From the NCBI GenBank assembly GCA_002473385.1, contig DKTR01000116.1:8352-72351 (forward strand): a DNA stretch of 64,000 nt, given 5' to 3'. Under the pieces are notes generated by a model that did not search any database, had not been told where the DNA came from, and saw only the letters and a program-made list of their open reading frames with translations. A program made the position numbers and the translations under genes. This document shows positions 38,311-46,512 of the stretch, in pieces. Position 1 is the first letter of the stretch, and every line of letters starts with the position of its first letter. The stretch comes from Lachnospiraceae bacterium UBA7225 (GTDB taxonomy: Bacteria > Bacillota > Clostridia > Lachnospirales > Lachnospiraceae).

Positions 38311-40161
38311 ATGAAACAAATCAGAAGACTGAAAAAAACAGCAGCTGCCGGAATTTGCGCCTGCGTGGTATTATCCGCGCAGGGCGCATACATCCGGGCA
38401 GCAGCAGAAATGAAAACAGAGGCGTCAGCAGAGGCAGACTATTACCTTCCGGAAAGCAACAGCCGTTATCTGGAAGAGCAGGAGCTGGAGGGATGGACAC
38501 GCACTCAGCTTGAATACGGCAGATATGAAATCTTTGCGCGCCGCGGGATGCTGTTTGAAACGCCGGAGGTGGCGGAATACTTTTCCGGAAAAAGCTGGTA
38601 CTTTGGGTTTATTAAGGAGAGCGATTTCCCGGAAAGCATGCTGAACGAATACGAGACGGCAAATGCCCTGCTGCTGGAAAAGATGGCGGCAGAAGCAAAG
38701 GACGATCCGGAAGAAATGGACGAAACCGGAAATGAACTGGATATGCAGGCTGCGGATACGGAAACGGAAGAAGCATCTGAGGGTAAGACGGAGCCGGAAA
38801 CGGAAGAAGCATCTGAGAGTAAGACGGAGCCGGAAACGGAAGAGGAATCTGAAGGTAAGACGGAGCCGGAAGCCAGGAACACAGACGAGACAGAAGCGGA
38901 GCCGGAAATCCGCTACGTTCCTGGCGAGTACACGGCATATGTCGATGGCTATGCAGGCAGGATCATGGTGACATGTACCTTTGATGAAACCGGAATTGTC
39001 AACATGGGTATGAATCTTTCCGGAGAGAACGCCGGACAGGGAGCTGAGATTGGGAGTGACCTGATCAGGCGTATTCTGGAAGCGCAGACAAGTGAGGTCG
39101 ATGCCGTCTCCGGCGCGACGATAACCTCTGAAGCAGTCAAAGCGGCAGTAGCTGCCTGCATGGAGCGGGCGAAGATCGTCGAAAGAGAAGAGGATGAGAC
39201 GGAGGCAGAAACCGAAGAGCAGGCTGAGCGTGTAACAGAAGCAGAAACGGAGACTGAACCAGAGACAGAGCCGGAAACGGAGCCGCAGACGGAAGCGGAA
39301 ACTGCAGCAGAAACAGAGACTGAACCAGAGACAGAACCGCAGACGGAAGCGGGCTTCAGCAAAAATGAGGATCTGCATGATGTAGATATTATGGCGGAGA
39401 TCGGGAAGATGGAAGCGGAGGAAAACGGGGAACAGACGGGACAGGAAACAACAGAGGCTGCGGAGGTTCAGCCAGACGGAACCGGCGATATGGCACCCAA
39501 TATGGAATACATTTTTCCGGACGTAGCCGGGCGTTATCTGGACCGCGAGGAAGTATCGCGTCTCTCTCCACAGGCTATCAGCTATGCAAAAAACGAAATC
39601 TATGCCCGCCATGGACGAAAATTTGCATCGCAGGAGTTGCGCGATTATTTTGGAACAAAAAGCTGGTATGCGGGAATTATAGATGCGGAGGATTTCACCG
39701 ACAAAGTATTTAATGATTATGAACAGAAGAATCTCCTTCTGATTGTAGAGTATGATACTTACCAGCTTGATCAGCCTGGTTATGACATTGACAGAGTAGC
39801 GGAGGAATTATCCCTGTTTGCTGCGGAAACTACCGAGACGACAATCGCGCCGGAATCGAACTATCTGACAGGGCAGTATATTTTTGCTGACAGCGATATC
39901 CGTTATCTGACTGAGGAAGAGGTGAACGTGCTGTCCGCGCGCGTCGCGTGTTATGCGCGTTATGAAATTTATGCGCGCCGGGGCGCTGTTTTCACACCGC
40001 AGGAGCTGCAGGAATATTTTGGCGGCAAGAACTGGTATGCCGGAAGGATCAGTCTGTCTGAATTTTCCTCAGAGATGTTTAATCAGTATGAGCTGTACAA
40101 TATAAAGCTTTTAAATGAGCGCGAGAAGACGCTGGAACCGGACGGCTATCTGAACCGGTGA
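38311..40161 (+). CDS. Secreted YARHG-domain protein with a covalent FMN-binding domain
   Basis: 616 residues. Residues 1-31 form a signal peptide. YARHG domain 1 (about 46-120) contains YEIFARRGMLF and KSWYFG; an acidic Thr/Glu/Pro linker follows. An FMN-binding domain (about 200-290) has YTAYVDGYAGRIMVT and the flavinylation motif DAVSGATITSEAV, whose Thr is the expected attachment site for FMN added by ApbE. A second acidic linker leads to YARHG domain 2 (about 400-480, IYARHGRKF) and domain 3 (about 517-604, IYARRGAVF). YARHG is an extracellular domain of unknown function. The FMN domain implies extracytoplasmic electron transfer. Third gene of the surface operon; apbE is not in the window. 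Confidence 0.8.
   Translation: MKQIRRLKKTAAAGICACVVLSAQGAYIRAAAEMKTEASAEADYYLPESNSRYLEEQELEGWTRTQLEYGRYEIFARRGMLFETPEVAEYFSGKSWYFGFIKESDFPESMLNEYETANALLLEKMAAEAKDDPEEMDETGNELDMQAADTETEEASEGKTEPETEEASESKTEPETEEESEGKTEPEARNTDETEAEPEIRYVPGEYTAYVDGYAGRIMVTCTFDETGIVNMGMNLSGENAGQGAEIGSDLIRRILEAQTSEVDAVSGATITSEAVKAAVAACMERAKIVEREEDETEAETEEQAERVTEAETETEPETEPETEPQTEAETAAETETEPETEPQTEAGFSKNEDLHDVDIMAEIGKMEAEENGEQTGQETTEAAEVQPDGTGDMAPNMEYIFPDVAGRYLDREEVSRLSPQAISYAKNEIYARHGRKFASQELRDYFGTKSWYAGIIDAEDFTDKVFNDYEQKNLLLIVEYDTYQLDQPGYDIDRVAEELSLFAAETTETTIAPESNYLTGQYIFADSDIRYLTEEEVNVLSARVACYARYEIYARRGAVFTPQELQEYFGGKNWYAGRISLSEFSSEMFNQYELYNIKLLNEREKTLEPDGYLNR
38761..38868 (+). repeat. Three 36-bp tandem repeats inside the YARHG/FMN gene
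   Basis: Units at 38761, 38797 and 38833 begin GAAACGGAAGA and encode a 12-residue ETEEASEGKTEP-like unit. Units 1 and 2 differ by a base or two and unit 3 by a few. A second, less regular Glu/Thr/Pro repeat covers 39240-39350. They make a flexible acidic spacer. Confidence 0.85.
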
Positions 40162-40188
40162 TAGAAGGAAAACGCATTTTCGGACGAA

Positions 40189-40233
40189 GCGCGTCCTGAA
40201 AAAGACCTCTTATGAGGAGCGGACAGGACGCGC
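40189..40233. terminator. Structured hairpin between convergent genes
   Basis: GCGCGTCCTG (40189-40198) pairs with CAGGACGCGC (40224-40233), with an inner CCTC-TTAT-GAGG stem. It lies between the YARHG/FMN gene and a minus-strand operon; there is no long T run, so its terminator role is inferred from position. Confidence 0.55.
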
Positions 40234-40254
40234 AGGTAATCATTGCAGATAACG

Positions 40255-40428
40255 TTAGTCGATATAATTCTGTGAACATTTTACGCAGGCGGAGTTGCGG
40301 CTGCAGACAAAGGAGATCATAATATCCTCCGGATAGCGGCTGCAGCTCCCCTTTTTGTATGTGACGGTATGCGTGACTTCTGAGGCATCCGTTGGGCATT
40401 TACATTTGTAATCTTCTGTGTATTCCAT
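40255..40428 (-). CDS. Small cysteine-rich protein of unknown function
   Basis: A 57-residue protein starting at ATG 40428 with GAAAGGA 7 bases upstream. It has Cys residues in a CKCP pair, GSCSRYP, and a C-terminal FVCSRNSACVKC group, a spacing that could hold zinc or an Fe-S cluster. No signal peptide. It lies 28 bases downstream of the LUD gene and is likely in its operon. No family was recognised. Confidence 0.6.
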   Translation of the reverse strand: MEYTEDYKCKCPTDASEVTHTVTYKKGSCSRYPEDIMISFVCSRNSACVKCSQNYID

Positions 40429-40456
40429 AAGAAATCCTTTCTTCCGGGCAGCGTTT

Positions 40457-41089
40457 TTAGAACCCGAGGGATTCACCTGTCAGAATGACCTGGATGCGTC
40501 CGGGAAAACGGTTGTATTGCTGCACATGCAGCATGCTGCAGATTTTCTCCGGGGAGAAGCAGTTGTGACAGACACCATCCTTTGCGCAGGGAGTGGATAG
40601 TCCGAGCCGGATAGCATTTGGCGGTGCGGCAACATTGTGCACGCGTGCCACGGCGGCATCCAGATCAGATACGACTTTGTTCATGCCGACCAGCATGATT
40701 ACGTGATCGGGTCCATAGGAAAGCGCGGCAATGCGATTACCTGTTCCGTCGATGTTGACGAGCTGCCCGTCAAGTGTGATGGCGTTTGTGCTCATCAGAA
40801 AATAATCAGCGGAAAATGCTTTGCGGTAAAACTCCTTCCGGTCTTCCGGCGCGATCTTTGCGCGGTCCCAGAGCTCTACCGGCGCATTCTTCAGGGCATC
40901 CATCAGCCCGCATTCTTTAATGGATTCCGAGCCGCCCCAGGTGACGGTAGACCCTTCCGGGATCAGTGACAATATTTTTTCCACAGCGCTTTTGCAGTCA
41001 GGGCAGTAGTATCCGTCCATGCCTCGTTTTTGCAAAGCTTTGATGATTGTTTCCGCCTGTTTCTGATAAAAAACTGACATTGCACTCAT
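40457..41089 (-). CDS. LUD-domain (LutC/YkgG-like) protein
   Basis: 210 residues of the LUD/DUF162 family: GSTVTWGGSESIKECGL, SADYFLMSTNAITLDGQLVNIDGTGNRIAAL and VIMLVGMNKVV. The C-terminal TPCAKDGVCHNCFSPEKIC cluster of cysteines is typical of the stand-alone clostridial form. LutC is part of lactate oxidation, but lutA and lutB are absent, so a lactate role should not be assumed. GGGGT is 8 bases upstream of the ATG. Confidence 0.85.
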   Translation of the reverse strand: MSAMSVFYQKQAETIIKALQKRGMDGYYCPDCKSAVEKILSLIPEGSTVTWGGSESIKECGLMDALKNAPVELWDRAKIAPEDRKEFYRKAFSADYFLMSTNAITLDGQLVNIDGTGNRIAALSYGPDHVIMLVGMNKVVSDLDAAVARVHNVAAPPNAIRLGLSTPCAKDGVCHNCFSPEKICSMLHVQQYNRFPGRIQVILTGESLGF

Positions 41090-41124
41090 AACAATACCCC
41101 TTTCATTTGATCCATATTATCCTC

Positions 41125-41153
41125 ATCATACCATCAAACGCTGAAAAAATCAA
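41125..41153 (-). promoter_or_regulatory. Promoter for the LUD gene
   Basis: Minus-strand -35 TTGATT (41148-41153), 17-base spacer, -10 TATGAT (41125-41130), 36 bases before the start codon. Confidence 0.6.
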
Positions 41154-41211
41154 TGACATCAGAGGATATATTGACAAAAAGAAATAATAAAATATTTTTT
41201 GTTGCAAACAA

Positions 41212-41289
41212 AATGGATGTGTGATATCAAATGCTGCCTCACAGAAGGTGTTGGAGAAAAATGGTTTTGTTCTTGAAGGAATTAGGTAA
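41212..41289 (+). pseudogene. C-terminal remnant of a GNAT N-acetyltransferase
   Basis: In one frame, 41212-41289 reads NGC-VISNAASQKVLEKNGFVLEG-IR and stops. This matches the conserved CoA-contacting end of RimJ/RimL-type GNAT enzymes (N-x-AS-x-KVLEK-x-GF). An in-frame stop lies just upstream (41188-41190) and no acetyltransferase N-terminus is present, so this is a decayed fragment. It lies in the 333-base gap between the LUD gene and argS, which otherwise holds the two promoters and nothing else recognisable. Confidence 0.6.
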
Positions 41290-41353
41290 CAGGGCAGCCT
41301 GGCTGAAATGTTACGGAATCATCCTGCAGAAACGCAGTTGTAAAAGAAAGGGA

Positions 41354-41382
41354 TTGAAAAACGTTGGTTTTATCAGTATAAT
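41354..41382 (+). promoter_or_regulatory. Promoter for argS
   Basis: -35 TTGAAA (41354-41359), 17-base spacer, -10 TATAAT (41377-41382). Transcription would start near 41389, leaving a 34-base leader with AGGAG. A TTGACA at 41171 is a second, weaker candidate. No T-box specifier or antiterminator motif is seen. Confidence 0.7.
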
Positions 41383-41422
41383 CGTCTGTAGACATTGATT
41401 AGCAGACAGGAGTTTGACAAAG

Positions 41423-43189
41423 ATGAAAAAAATACTTACGTTAATTGAAGAGGAACTGGTACCCGCATTCGAGCAGGCGGGGGTGGATGCGTCTTACGCA
41501 AAGGTGACGGTTTCAAACCGCCCGGATTTGTGTGAGTTTCAGTGCAACGGTGCGATGGCAGCGGCAAAGAAATATAAGAAAGCGCCGATTCTGATTGCAA
41601 AGGATGTGGTTGCCGCTCTGCAGGACAGCAGGATGTTTGCGATGGCAGAGGCTGTGAATCCCGGGTTTATCAATTTAAAGCTCGCGGGAGATTTTCTGGC
41701 AGGTTTTCTGAATGACATGCTGGCGGACGAAAATCTGTCTGTGGAGAAGGCAAAGAAGCCTAAAAAGATTATTCTGGATTATGGCGGGGCAAACGTTGCA
41801 AAGCCGCTTCATGTGGGGCACCTGCGTTCTGCGATTATCGGAGAGAGTATCAAACGCATGGGACGTTTTATGGGGCATGAGGTCATCGGGGATGTGCATC
41901 TCGGTGACTGGGGTCTGCAGATGGGGCTGATCATCACTGAGCTGCGCAGGCGTCAGCCGGAACTGGTATATTTCCGGGAAGATTATGCCGGGGAATACCC
42001 GCAGGAAGCGCCGTTTACGATCAGCGATCTGGAGGAGATCTATCCGGCGGCGAGCAAAAAATCGAAAGAGGATGAGCAGTACCGCGGGGAGGCACTGGAG
42101 GCGACTTATCAGCTACAGCAGGGAAATCCGGGCTATCGTGCGCTCTGGCAGCATATTATGCAAGTTTCCATTGCAGATCTGAAGAAAAATTACAGCCGCC
42201 TGAATGTGGAATTTGATCTCTGGAAAGGTGAGTCGGATGCGCAGCCGTATATTCCGGATATGGTACAGCGCATGAAGGACGAGGGCTTTGCCCACGAGGA
42301 TCAGGGGGCGCTGGTGGTGGACGTGAAGGAAGAGACCGACACGAAAGAAGTTCCGCCATGCATCATTCTGAAATCAGATGGAGCGTCGCTGTATGCAACT
42401 ACCGACCTGGCAACTATCGTGGAGCGTATGAAACTTTACCAGCCGGACGAGATTTTCTATCTGACGGACAAGCGGCAGGAAATGCACTTTATCCAGGTAT
42501 TCCGGACGGCGAAGAAAACCGGACTTGTGAAAGAGGATACAAAGCTTTCCTTCCTTGGCTTTGGCACGATGAATGGAAAGGATGGCAAGCCGTTTAAAAC
42601 AAGAGACGGCGGTGTGATGCGTCTGGAGCATCTGATTGCGGATATTGAAGAGGAGATGTACCGCAAGATTATGGACAATCACGAGATCGATCCGCAGGAG
42701 GCACGCGCAACGGCGAAAATCGTCGGGCTTTCGGCAATCAAATACGGGGATCTGTCAAATCAGGCGTCGAAGGATTATGTGTTTGATATCGATCGTTTTA
42801 CTTCCTTCGAGGGAAATACCGGACCGTATATCCTATACACAATCGTACGCATAAATTCGATTTTAAATAAATATCAGGAAGCGGGCGGCAGCGCAAAAAA
42901 GGGCGGTATGCTGGCAGCGGCGAATGACAGCGAAAAGCAGCTGTGTCTGGAACTGGGGCGCTTCAACGGCGTGATGGAAAACGCCTTTGAAGAGACGGCA
43001 CCGCACAAGATATGTTCTTATATTTATGATCTTGCTAATGCCTTCAACCGTTTCTACCATGAGACAAAAATTCTGAGTGAGGAAGATGAGGCACAGAAAT
43101 CGTCCTGGATCGCACTGCTCTGTCTGACAAGGCAGGTTCTGGAAGCGTGTATCGGCGTACTCGGCTTTGAGGCACCGGAGAGAATGTAG
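41423..43189 (+). CDS. argS: Arginyl-tRNA synthetase
   Basis: 588 residues from ATG 41423 (AGGAG upstream; the TTG at 41414 is rejected). The class Ia HIGH motif is HVGHLRSAIIGE near residue 128, preceded by the N-terminal additional domain; the KMSKS region is replaced by GTMNGKDGKPFKTRDGGVMRLEHL, usual for this clostridial subtype. A C-terminal DALR anticodon-binding domain ends the protein. It charges tRNA-Arg in the cytoplasm. Confidence 0.96.
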   Translation: MKKILTLIEEELVPAFEQAGVDASYAKVTVSNRPDLCEFQCNGAMAAAKKYKKAPILIAKDVVAALQDSRMFAMAEAVNPGFINLKLAGDFLAGFLNDMLADENLSVEKAKKPKKIILDYGGANVAKPLHVGHLRSAIIGESIKRMGRFMGHEVIGDVHLGDWGLQMGLIITELRRRQPELVYFREDYAGEYPQEAPFTISDLEEIYPAASKKSKEDEQYRGEALEATYQLQQGNPGYRALWQHIMQVSIADLKKNYSRLNVEFDLWKGESDAQPYIPDMVQRMKDEGFAHEDQGALVVDVKEETDTKEVPPCIILKSDGASLYATTDLATIVERMKLYQPDEIFYLTDKRQEMHFIQVFRTAKKTGLVKEDTKLSFLGFGTMNGKDGKPFKTRDGGVMRLEHLIADIEEEMYRKIMDNHEIDPQEARATAKIVGLSAIKYGDLSNQASKDYVFDIDRFTSFEGNTGPYILYTIVRINSILNKYQEAGGSAKKGGMLAAANDSEKQLCLELGRFNGVMENAFEETAPHKICSYIYDLANAFNRFYHETKILSEEDEAQKSSWIALLCLTRQVLEACIGVLGFEAPERM

Positions 43190-43317
43190 ATGCCGTCTGG
43201 CGGGGAACCGCGGGATATGGATTGCCGGCCGTATAGCGGCAAAAGCGTGGAAAATGCAGGCAGATTCCGGTAGATTTTCTGATGATTCTTAAGGAAACAT
43301 GAACCGCGGCAAAAAGA

Positions 43318-43347
43318 TTGGACATTTACAGAGGTGTGTGTTATTAT
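43318..43347 (+). promoter_or_regulatory. Promoter for the SH3b-YARHG gene
   Basis: -35 TTGGAC (43318-43323), 18-base spacer, -10 TATTAT (43342-43347). It overlaps the first possible start codon in the frame (43334), which therefore cannot be used; ATG 43367 is the start. Confidence 0.55.
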
Positions 43348-43366
43348 CAACTATGAGGTGAGGAAA

Positions 43367-44584
43367 ATGTCTGATAAGAGGAAAATATCAACAATTTTAG
43401 GAATCTGCGGCGCAACCGTGCTGGCAGCAGGCGGCAGTATTTTTCTGACAAATACCGGGCTTTCGCTGCTTGACCAGAGCCGGCAGGTCGAAGGAGAGAC
43501 AGACCCGGGGCTTGGTACACAGACAAAGGAAACCGAGCAGCCGATTACTGTCGAGCAGTTTTCAAAAACAAAAGATTCATTTGTAGTATCGTCAAAAACG
43601 GCATCGGGTACCGGGGCGGGCGGAAAAGATCAGAAAACATCTGAAACAGAAAATAACGGCACATCCACTGCGGGAAGCAGTACCGGGCAGGAGGATGAGA
43701 GTATGATGTATGCCACCGGCGGCGTAAATGTCAGAAGCAGCGCAGGTGTGGAAGGAGATATCCTTGGCACGCTTCAGGTGGGTGAAGGCGTTACCGTTAC
43801 CGGAAACCGCGAGGGTAACTGGGTAGAGGTAAGCTATAACGGGAAGACCGGCTATGTAAGCCAGAATTATCTGCAGACCGGCACGGGCAGCAACAGCAAT
43901 GCATCCGGCAGCAGCTCCGCGGGCAGCAACAGCAATACATCCGGCAGCAGCTCCGCGGGCAGCAACAGCAATACGTCCGGCAGCAGCTCTGCGGGCAGCA
44001 ACAGCAATACGTCCGGCAGCGGCTCTGCGGGCGGCAGTAATACTCCGGCTGTGATTACATGGAATGTTACAGCTATGGGAGGTACCATGTACGCAACGGG
44101 AGATGTGAATGTCCGCAGCGGTGCAGGCACAAGCAACAGCCGTATCGGCGGTCTGAGTGCCGGTTCTTCTATTACAGTCACCGGCTCGACGGACAATGGC
44201 TGGATACAGGTAAATTATGACGGTCAGACCGGCTACGTGGCGGGCAATTATCTGTCCTGGGACAAGCCGTCCGGCAGCAGCTCCTCCGGCTCTTCGGGCG
44301 CATGGGACAGCAGCTATACATACGATCTGAGCAGCCGTTATGTTTCTGAGGATGAATTTGACGGATGGAGCGCAGGTGATCTGGCTATCGTGCGCAATGA
44401 GATTTTTGCACGTCATGGCCGTATCTTTACAACGCAGACATATAAAGACTACTTCGCGCAGAAAACCTGGTATGAGCCGACTTACGACCCGTCCTACTTT
44501 GATGCGAATCTGGACAGCTTCCTGAATGATTATGAATGGGCGAACCTTGCGGTTGTTCAGAAACTGGAAGATGCGAGAAGCTAG
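43367..44584 (+). CDS. Surface protein with two SH3b domains and a C-terminal YARHG domain
   Basis: 405 residues. An N-terminal hydrophobic segment (about 8-30) is a signal peptide or anchor. A Ser/Thr/Gly-rich linker is followed by SH3b domain 1 (about 115-168: GGVNVRSSAGVEGDILGTL, GYVSQNYL), four 12-residue Gly/Ser/Asn repeats, SH3b domain 2 (about 240-295: GDVNVRSGAGTSNSRIG) and a YARHG domain at the end (EIFARHGRIF, KTWYEP, LNDYEWANL). Bacterial SH3 domains bind wall peptides. It heads a run of envelope genes and shares its YARHG module with the FMN-binding protein at 38311. Confidence 0.85.
   Translation: MSDKRKISTILGICGATVLAAGGSIFLTNTGLSLLDQSRQVEGETDPGLGTQTKETEQPITVEQFSKTKDSFVVSSKTASGTGAGGKDQKTSETENNGTSTAGSSTGQEDESMMYATGGVNVRSSAGVEGDILGTLQVGEGVTVTGNREGNWVEVSYNGKTGYVSQNYLQTGTGSNSNASGSSSAGSNSNTSGSSSAGSNSNTSGSSSAGSNSNTSGSGSAGGSNTPAVITWNVTAMGGTMYATGDVNVRSGAGTSNSRIGGLSAGSSITVTGSTDNGWIQVNYDGQTGYVAGNYLSWDKPSGSSSSGSSGAWDSSYTYDLSSRYVSEDEFDGWSAGDLAIVRNEIFARHGRIFTTQTYKDYFAQKTWYEPTYDPSYFDANLDSFLNDYEWANLAVVQKLEDARS
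43886..44029 (+). repeat. Four 36-bp tandem repeats inside the SH3b-YARHG gene
   Basis: Units at 43886, 43922, 43958 and 43994 begin GGCAGCAACAGCAAT and differ by a few bases. They encode a GSNSNTSGSSSA spacer between the two SH3b domains. Copy number is likely to vary between strains. Confidence 0.9.
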
Positions 44585-44597
44585 GGAGGAATATGTG

Positions 44598-45683
44598 ATG
44601 ACGGATAACAACAATCAACAGTATAAATGGCGGCAGAGAAAACAGCGCAATATGCGCATCGGCATCTGGATCGTTGTGGTAATTCTTGCTTCCGTGGGCG
44701 GTACCTTTGTTTATGAGGGGCTCAGAGACAGCGATCCTCAGAGAGTTGCTGAGGAATATGTGAAAAAAGCGACCGGTGTTGATACATTTAAGGTGGAGAC
44801 AGGTGACCGCTCCTTAAATGCGGACAATCAGTTTGTACAGGATTACACCTTCACTTATACGGTGGACGGGAAAGAAACCAGCCAGCGGCTCAGTCTCACA
44901 CAGCAGCAGGAAAAGAAATACGGTTTGTTTGACCAGTGGGCGCTGCAGGCAGCGGGGGCAAATGCAGTCGATATGGAGCTGATCGTTCCGGCAGGTGTGC
45001 AGGTGCTGATCGACGGAGTGAGCCCGGATGAATCCCAAATGAAAGAGGATGACACGCTTTCACCGGGAGCTGTCCGCTACCAGTTAAGCGGCGTGGAGCC
45101 GACGGCGAAGCTTCAGATCAACGGGCTCCCATTTGAATCCTTTGAGGGCACTCTGGAGACGGGCAATGGTCTGCTGGATATCCGTGACCGTCTGGAAGTC
45201 AGCGAAAACGCGAAGGTACAGATGGAGGAAATCGGTAAGAGCATGATTAACGAGCTGTACACTGCGGTGATGCAGCTGAAGACCTCTTCCGATCTCAGCG
45301 AATTATTTGCAAACGTGCCGAACAAAGATAATCTTTTCAAGGCAATATCCGGCAATCTTTTCCGAAGCAGCGAGCTGCAGGCGGATAACATTACCTTTGA
45401 GGGCTTTGAACCGGTATTCGGAGATATTTACTATCCGGGAAGAGATGAAGAGAGCTACATCGGAATTGAAATGAAGCTTTCCTATACCTGCAGCTATGAG
45501 CAGGCGGAGGCGCAAACGGAATCTGAGAGCGAGACGGAAACGGAAGCAGAATCTGAATCTGAGGCTGAAACAGAGACGAAGAATACAGGCAGTGAGGGAT
45601 CGAAAAAGGAAGCAACTTTTTATTTCCGCTACCAGGATGGGAAATGTATAGTAACTTCCGCGGAGATTCCGGGCGTGATCTGA
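44598..45683 (+). CDS. Single-pass membrane protein, TcaA-like extracellular region
   Basis: ATG 44598 follows GGGAGGAA; longer frames overlap the previous gene. 361 residues: basic cytoplasmic N-terminus, one membrane helix (GIWIVVVILASVGGTFVYEG), then an extracellular region. VDMELIVPAGVQVLIDGV and AKLQINGLPFESFEG resemble the beta-sandwich domains of TcaA-type proteins, and the C-terminal part could be NTF2-like; an acidic Glu/Ser/Thr stretch lies near 325. Function is unknown; TcaA relatives act in wall-stress responses. It follows the SH3b-YARHG gene by 13 bases. Confidence 0.6.
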   Translation: MTDNNNQQYKWRQRKQRNMRIGIWIVVVILASVGGTFVYEGLRDSDPQRVAEEYVKKATGVDTFKVETGDRSLNADNQFVQDYTFTYTVDGKETSQRLSLTQQQEKKYGLFDQWALQAAGANAVDMELIVPAGVQVLIDGVSPDESQMKEDDTLSPGAVRYQLSGVEPTAKLQINGLPFESFEGTLETGNGLLDIRDRLEVSENAKVQMEEIGKSMINELYTAVMQLKTSSDLSELFANVPNKDNLFKAISGNLFRSSELQADNITFEGFEPVFGDIYYPGRDEESYIGIEMKLSYTCSYEQAEAQTESESETETEAESESEAETETKNTGSEGSKKEATFYFRYQDGKCIVTSAEIPGVI

Positions 45684-45730
45684 AACAGCGGCAGGGAAGA
45701 TGAAAGCATTCCCGGGCAGGAGTGACAGAA

Positions 45731-46507
45731 ATGAAAAAATGTTTGAAGGGGCTGGCGCTGGTTCTGGGGCTGGCGCTTGCGGGCACATATGGCGTATGTG
45801 TGCAGGCAATGCTGACGGAGGAGGAACAGATTGCCGGCCGGCAGCAAAAAAGTGAAGCAGCAGAAGCAGACGACGGACCTCTGATTGCAATTGATCCGGG
45901 ACACCAGGGACCGGGGCAGGATATGTCCGGGGTGGAACCGAATGGACCCGGCTCTGACATTATGAAAGCGCGGCTTGCTACAGGTACGAGCGGATGCGTT
46001 TCCGGGCTGGATGAATATGAGCTGGATCTGGATGTTTCCCTGAAGCTGCGCGATGAGCTGATAAAAAGAGGCTATCGCGTGATCATGACGCGTGAAACGC
46101 ACGATATTGACATCAGCAACATTGAGCGTTGTCAGGTGGCGAATGAAGCGGGGGCAGATATCCTTCTGCGCATCCATGCGAACGGCTCGGAGGATAGCAG
46201 TGTGTCGGGAGCACTTACAGCGGCTCCGTCCTCTTCCAACCCTTATGTATCCGATATTTATGAGGATTGTGTGAAGCTGGCGGATGATCTGATCAATGCC
46301 TACTGTGAGGCAACCGGGCTTTACAATTGCGGCATCTGGGTGACAGATGACATGACGGGCATTAACTGGAGCGATATGCCGGTGACAATTCTGGAAATGG
46401 GATTTATGACAAATCCGGGTGATGACGCATATATGGCGGATGAGGAAAACCAGGATATCATGGTACAGGGGATTGCAAACGGCGTAGATGCATATTTCGG
46501 GAGATAG
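45731..46507 (+). CDS. N-acetylmuramoyl-L-alanine amidase (Amidase_3)
   Basis: 258 residues from ATG 45731 (GGAG upstream). A signal sequence (about 1-27) precedes an Amidase_3 zinc domain: IAIDPGHQGPG (His ligand), an Asp/Glu-rich helix, DILLRIHANGS (His ligand) and VTILEMGFMTNPGDD with the catalytic Glu. The enzyme cuts the amide bond between muramic acid and the stem peptide. It sits with the SH3b and TcaA-like genes and before the CPBP protease (5-base gap), consistent with a wall-remodelling operon. Confidence 0.9.
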   Translation: MKKCLKGLALVLGLALAGTYGVCVQAMLTEEEQIAGRQQKSEAAEADDGPLIAIDPGHQGPGQDMSGVEPNGPGSDIMKARLATGTSGCVSGLDEYELDLDVSLKLRDELIKRGYRVIMTRETHDIDISNIERCQVANEAGADILLRIHANGSEDSSVSGALTAAPSSSNPYVSDIYEDCVKLADDLINAYCEATGLYNCGIWVTDDMTGINWSDMPVTILEMGFMTNPGDDAYMADEENQDIMVQGIANGVDAYFGR

Positions 46508-46512
46508 GCAGT

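Noticed and set aside
38425..39612. 395-residue frame antisense to the YARHG/FMN gene, rich in Phe/Arg/Leu repeats
   Set aside because: Its repeats are the complement of the Glu/Thr/Pro linker repeats; not a gene.
40457..41089. Lactate-utilisation operon
   Set aside because: Only a LUD-domain gene is present; lutA and lutB are missing, so a lactate pathway is not supported.
41161..41422. Possible T-box leader before argS
   Set aside because: No antiterminator sequence (TGG-N-ACC type) or terminator hairpin was found; only a promoter and a GNAT remnant.
43886..44029. Regular 36-bp repeats resembling CRISPR units
   Set aside because: They are contiguous without spacers and stay in frame within a surface-protein gene.
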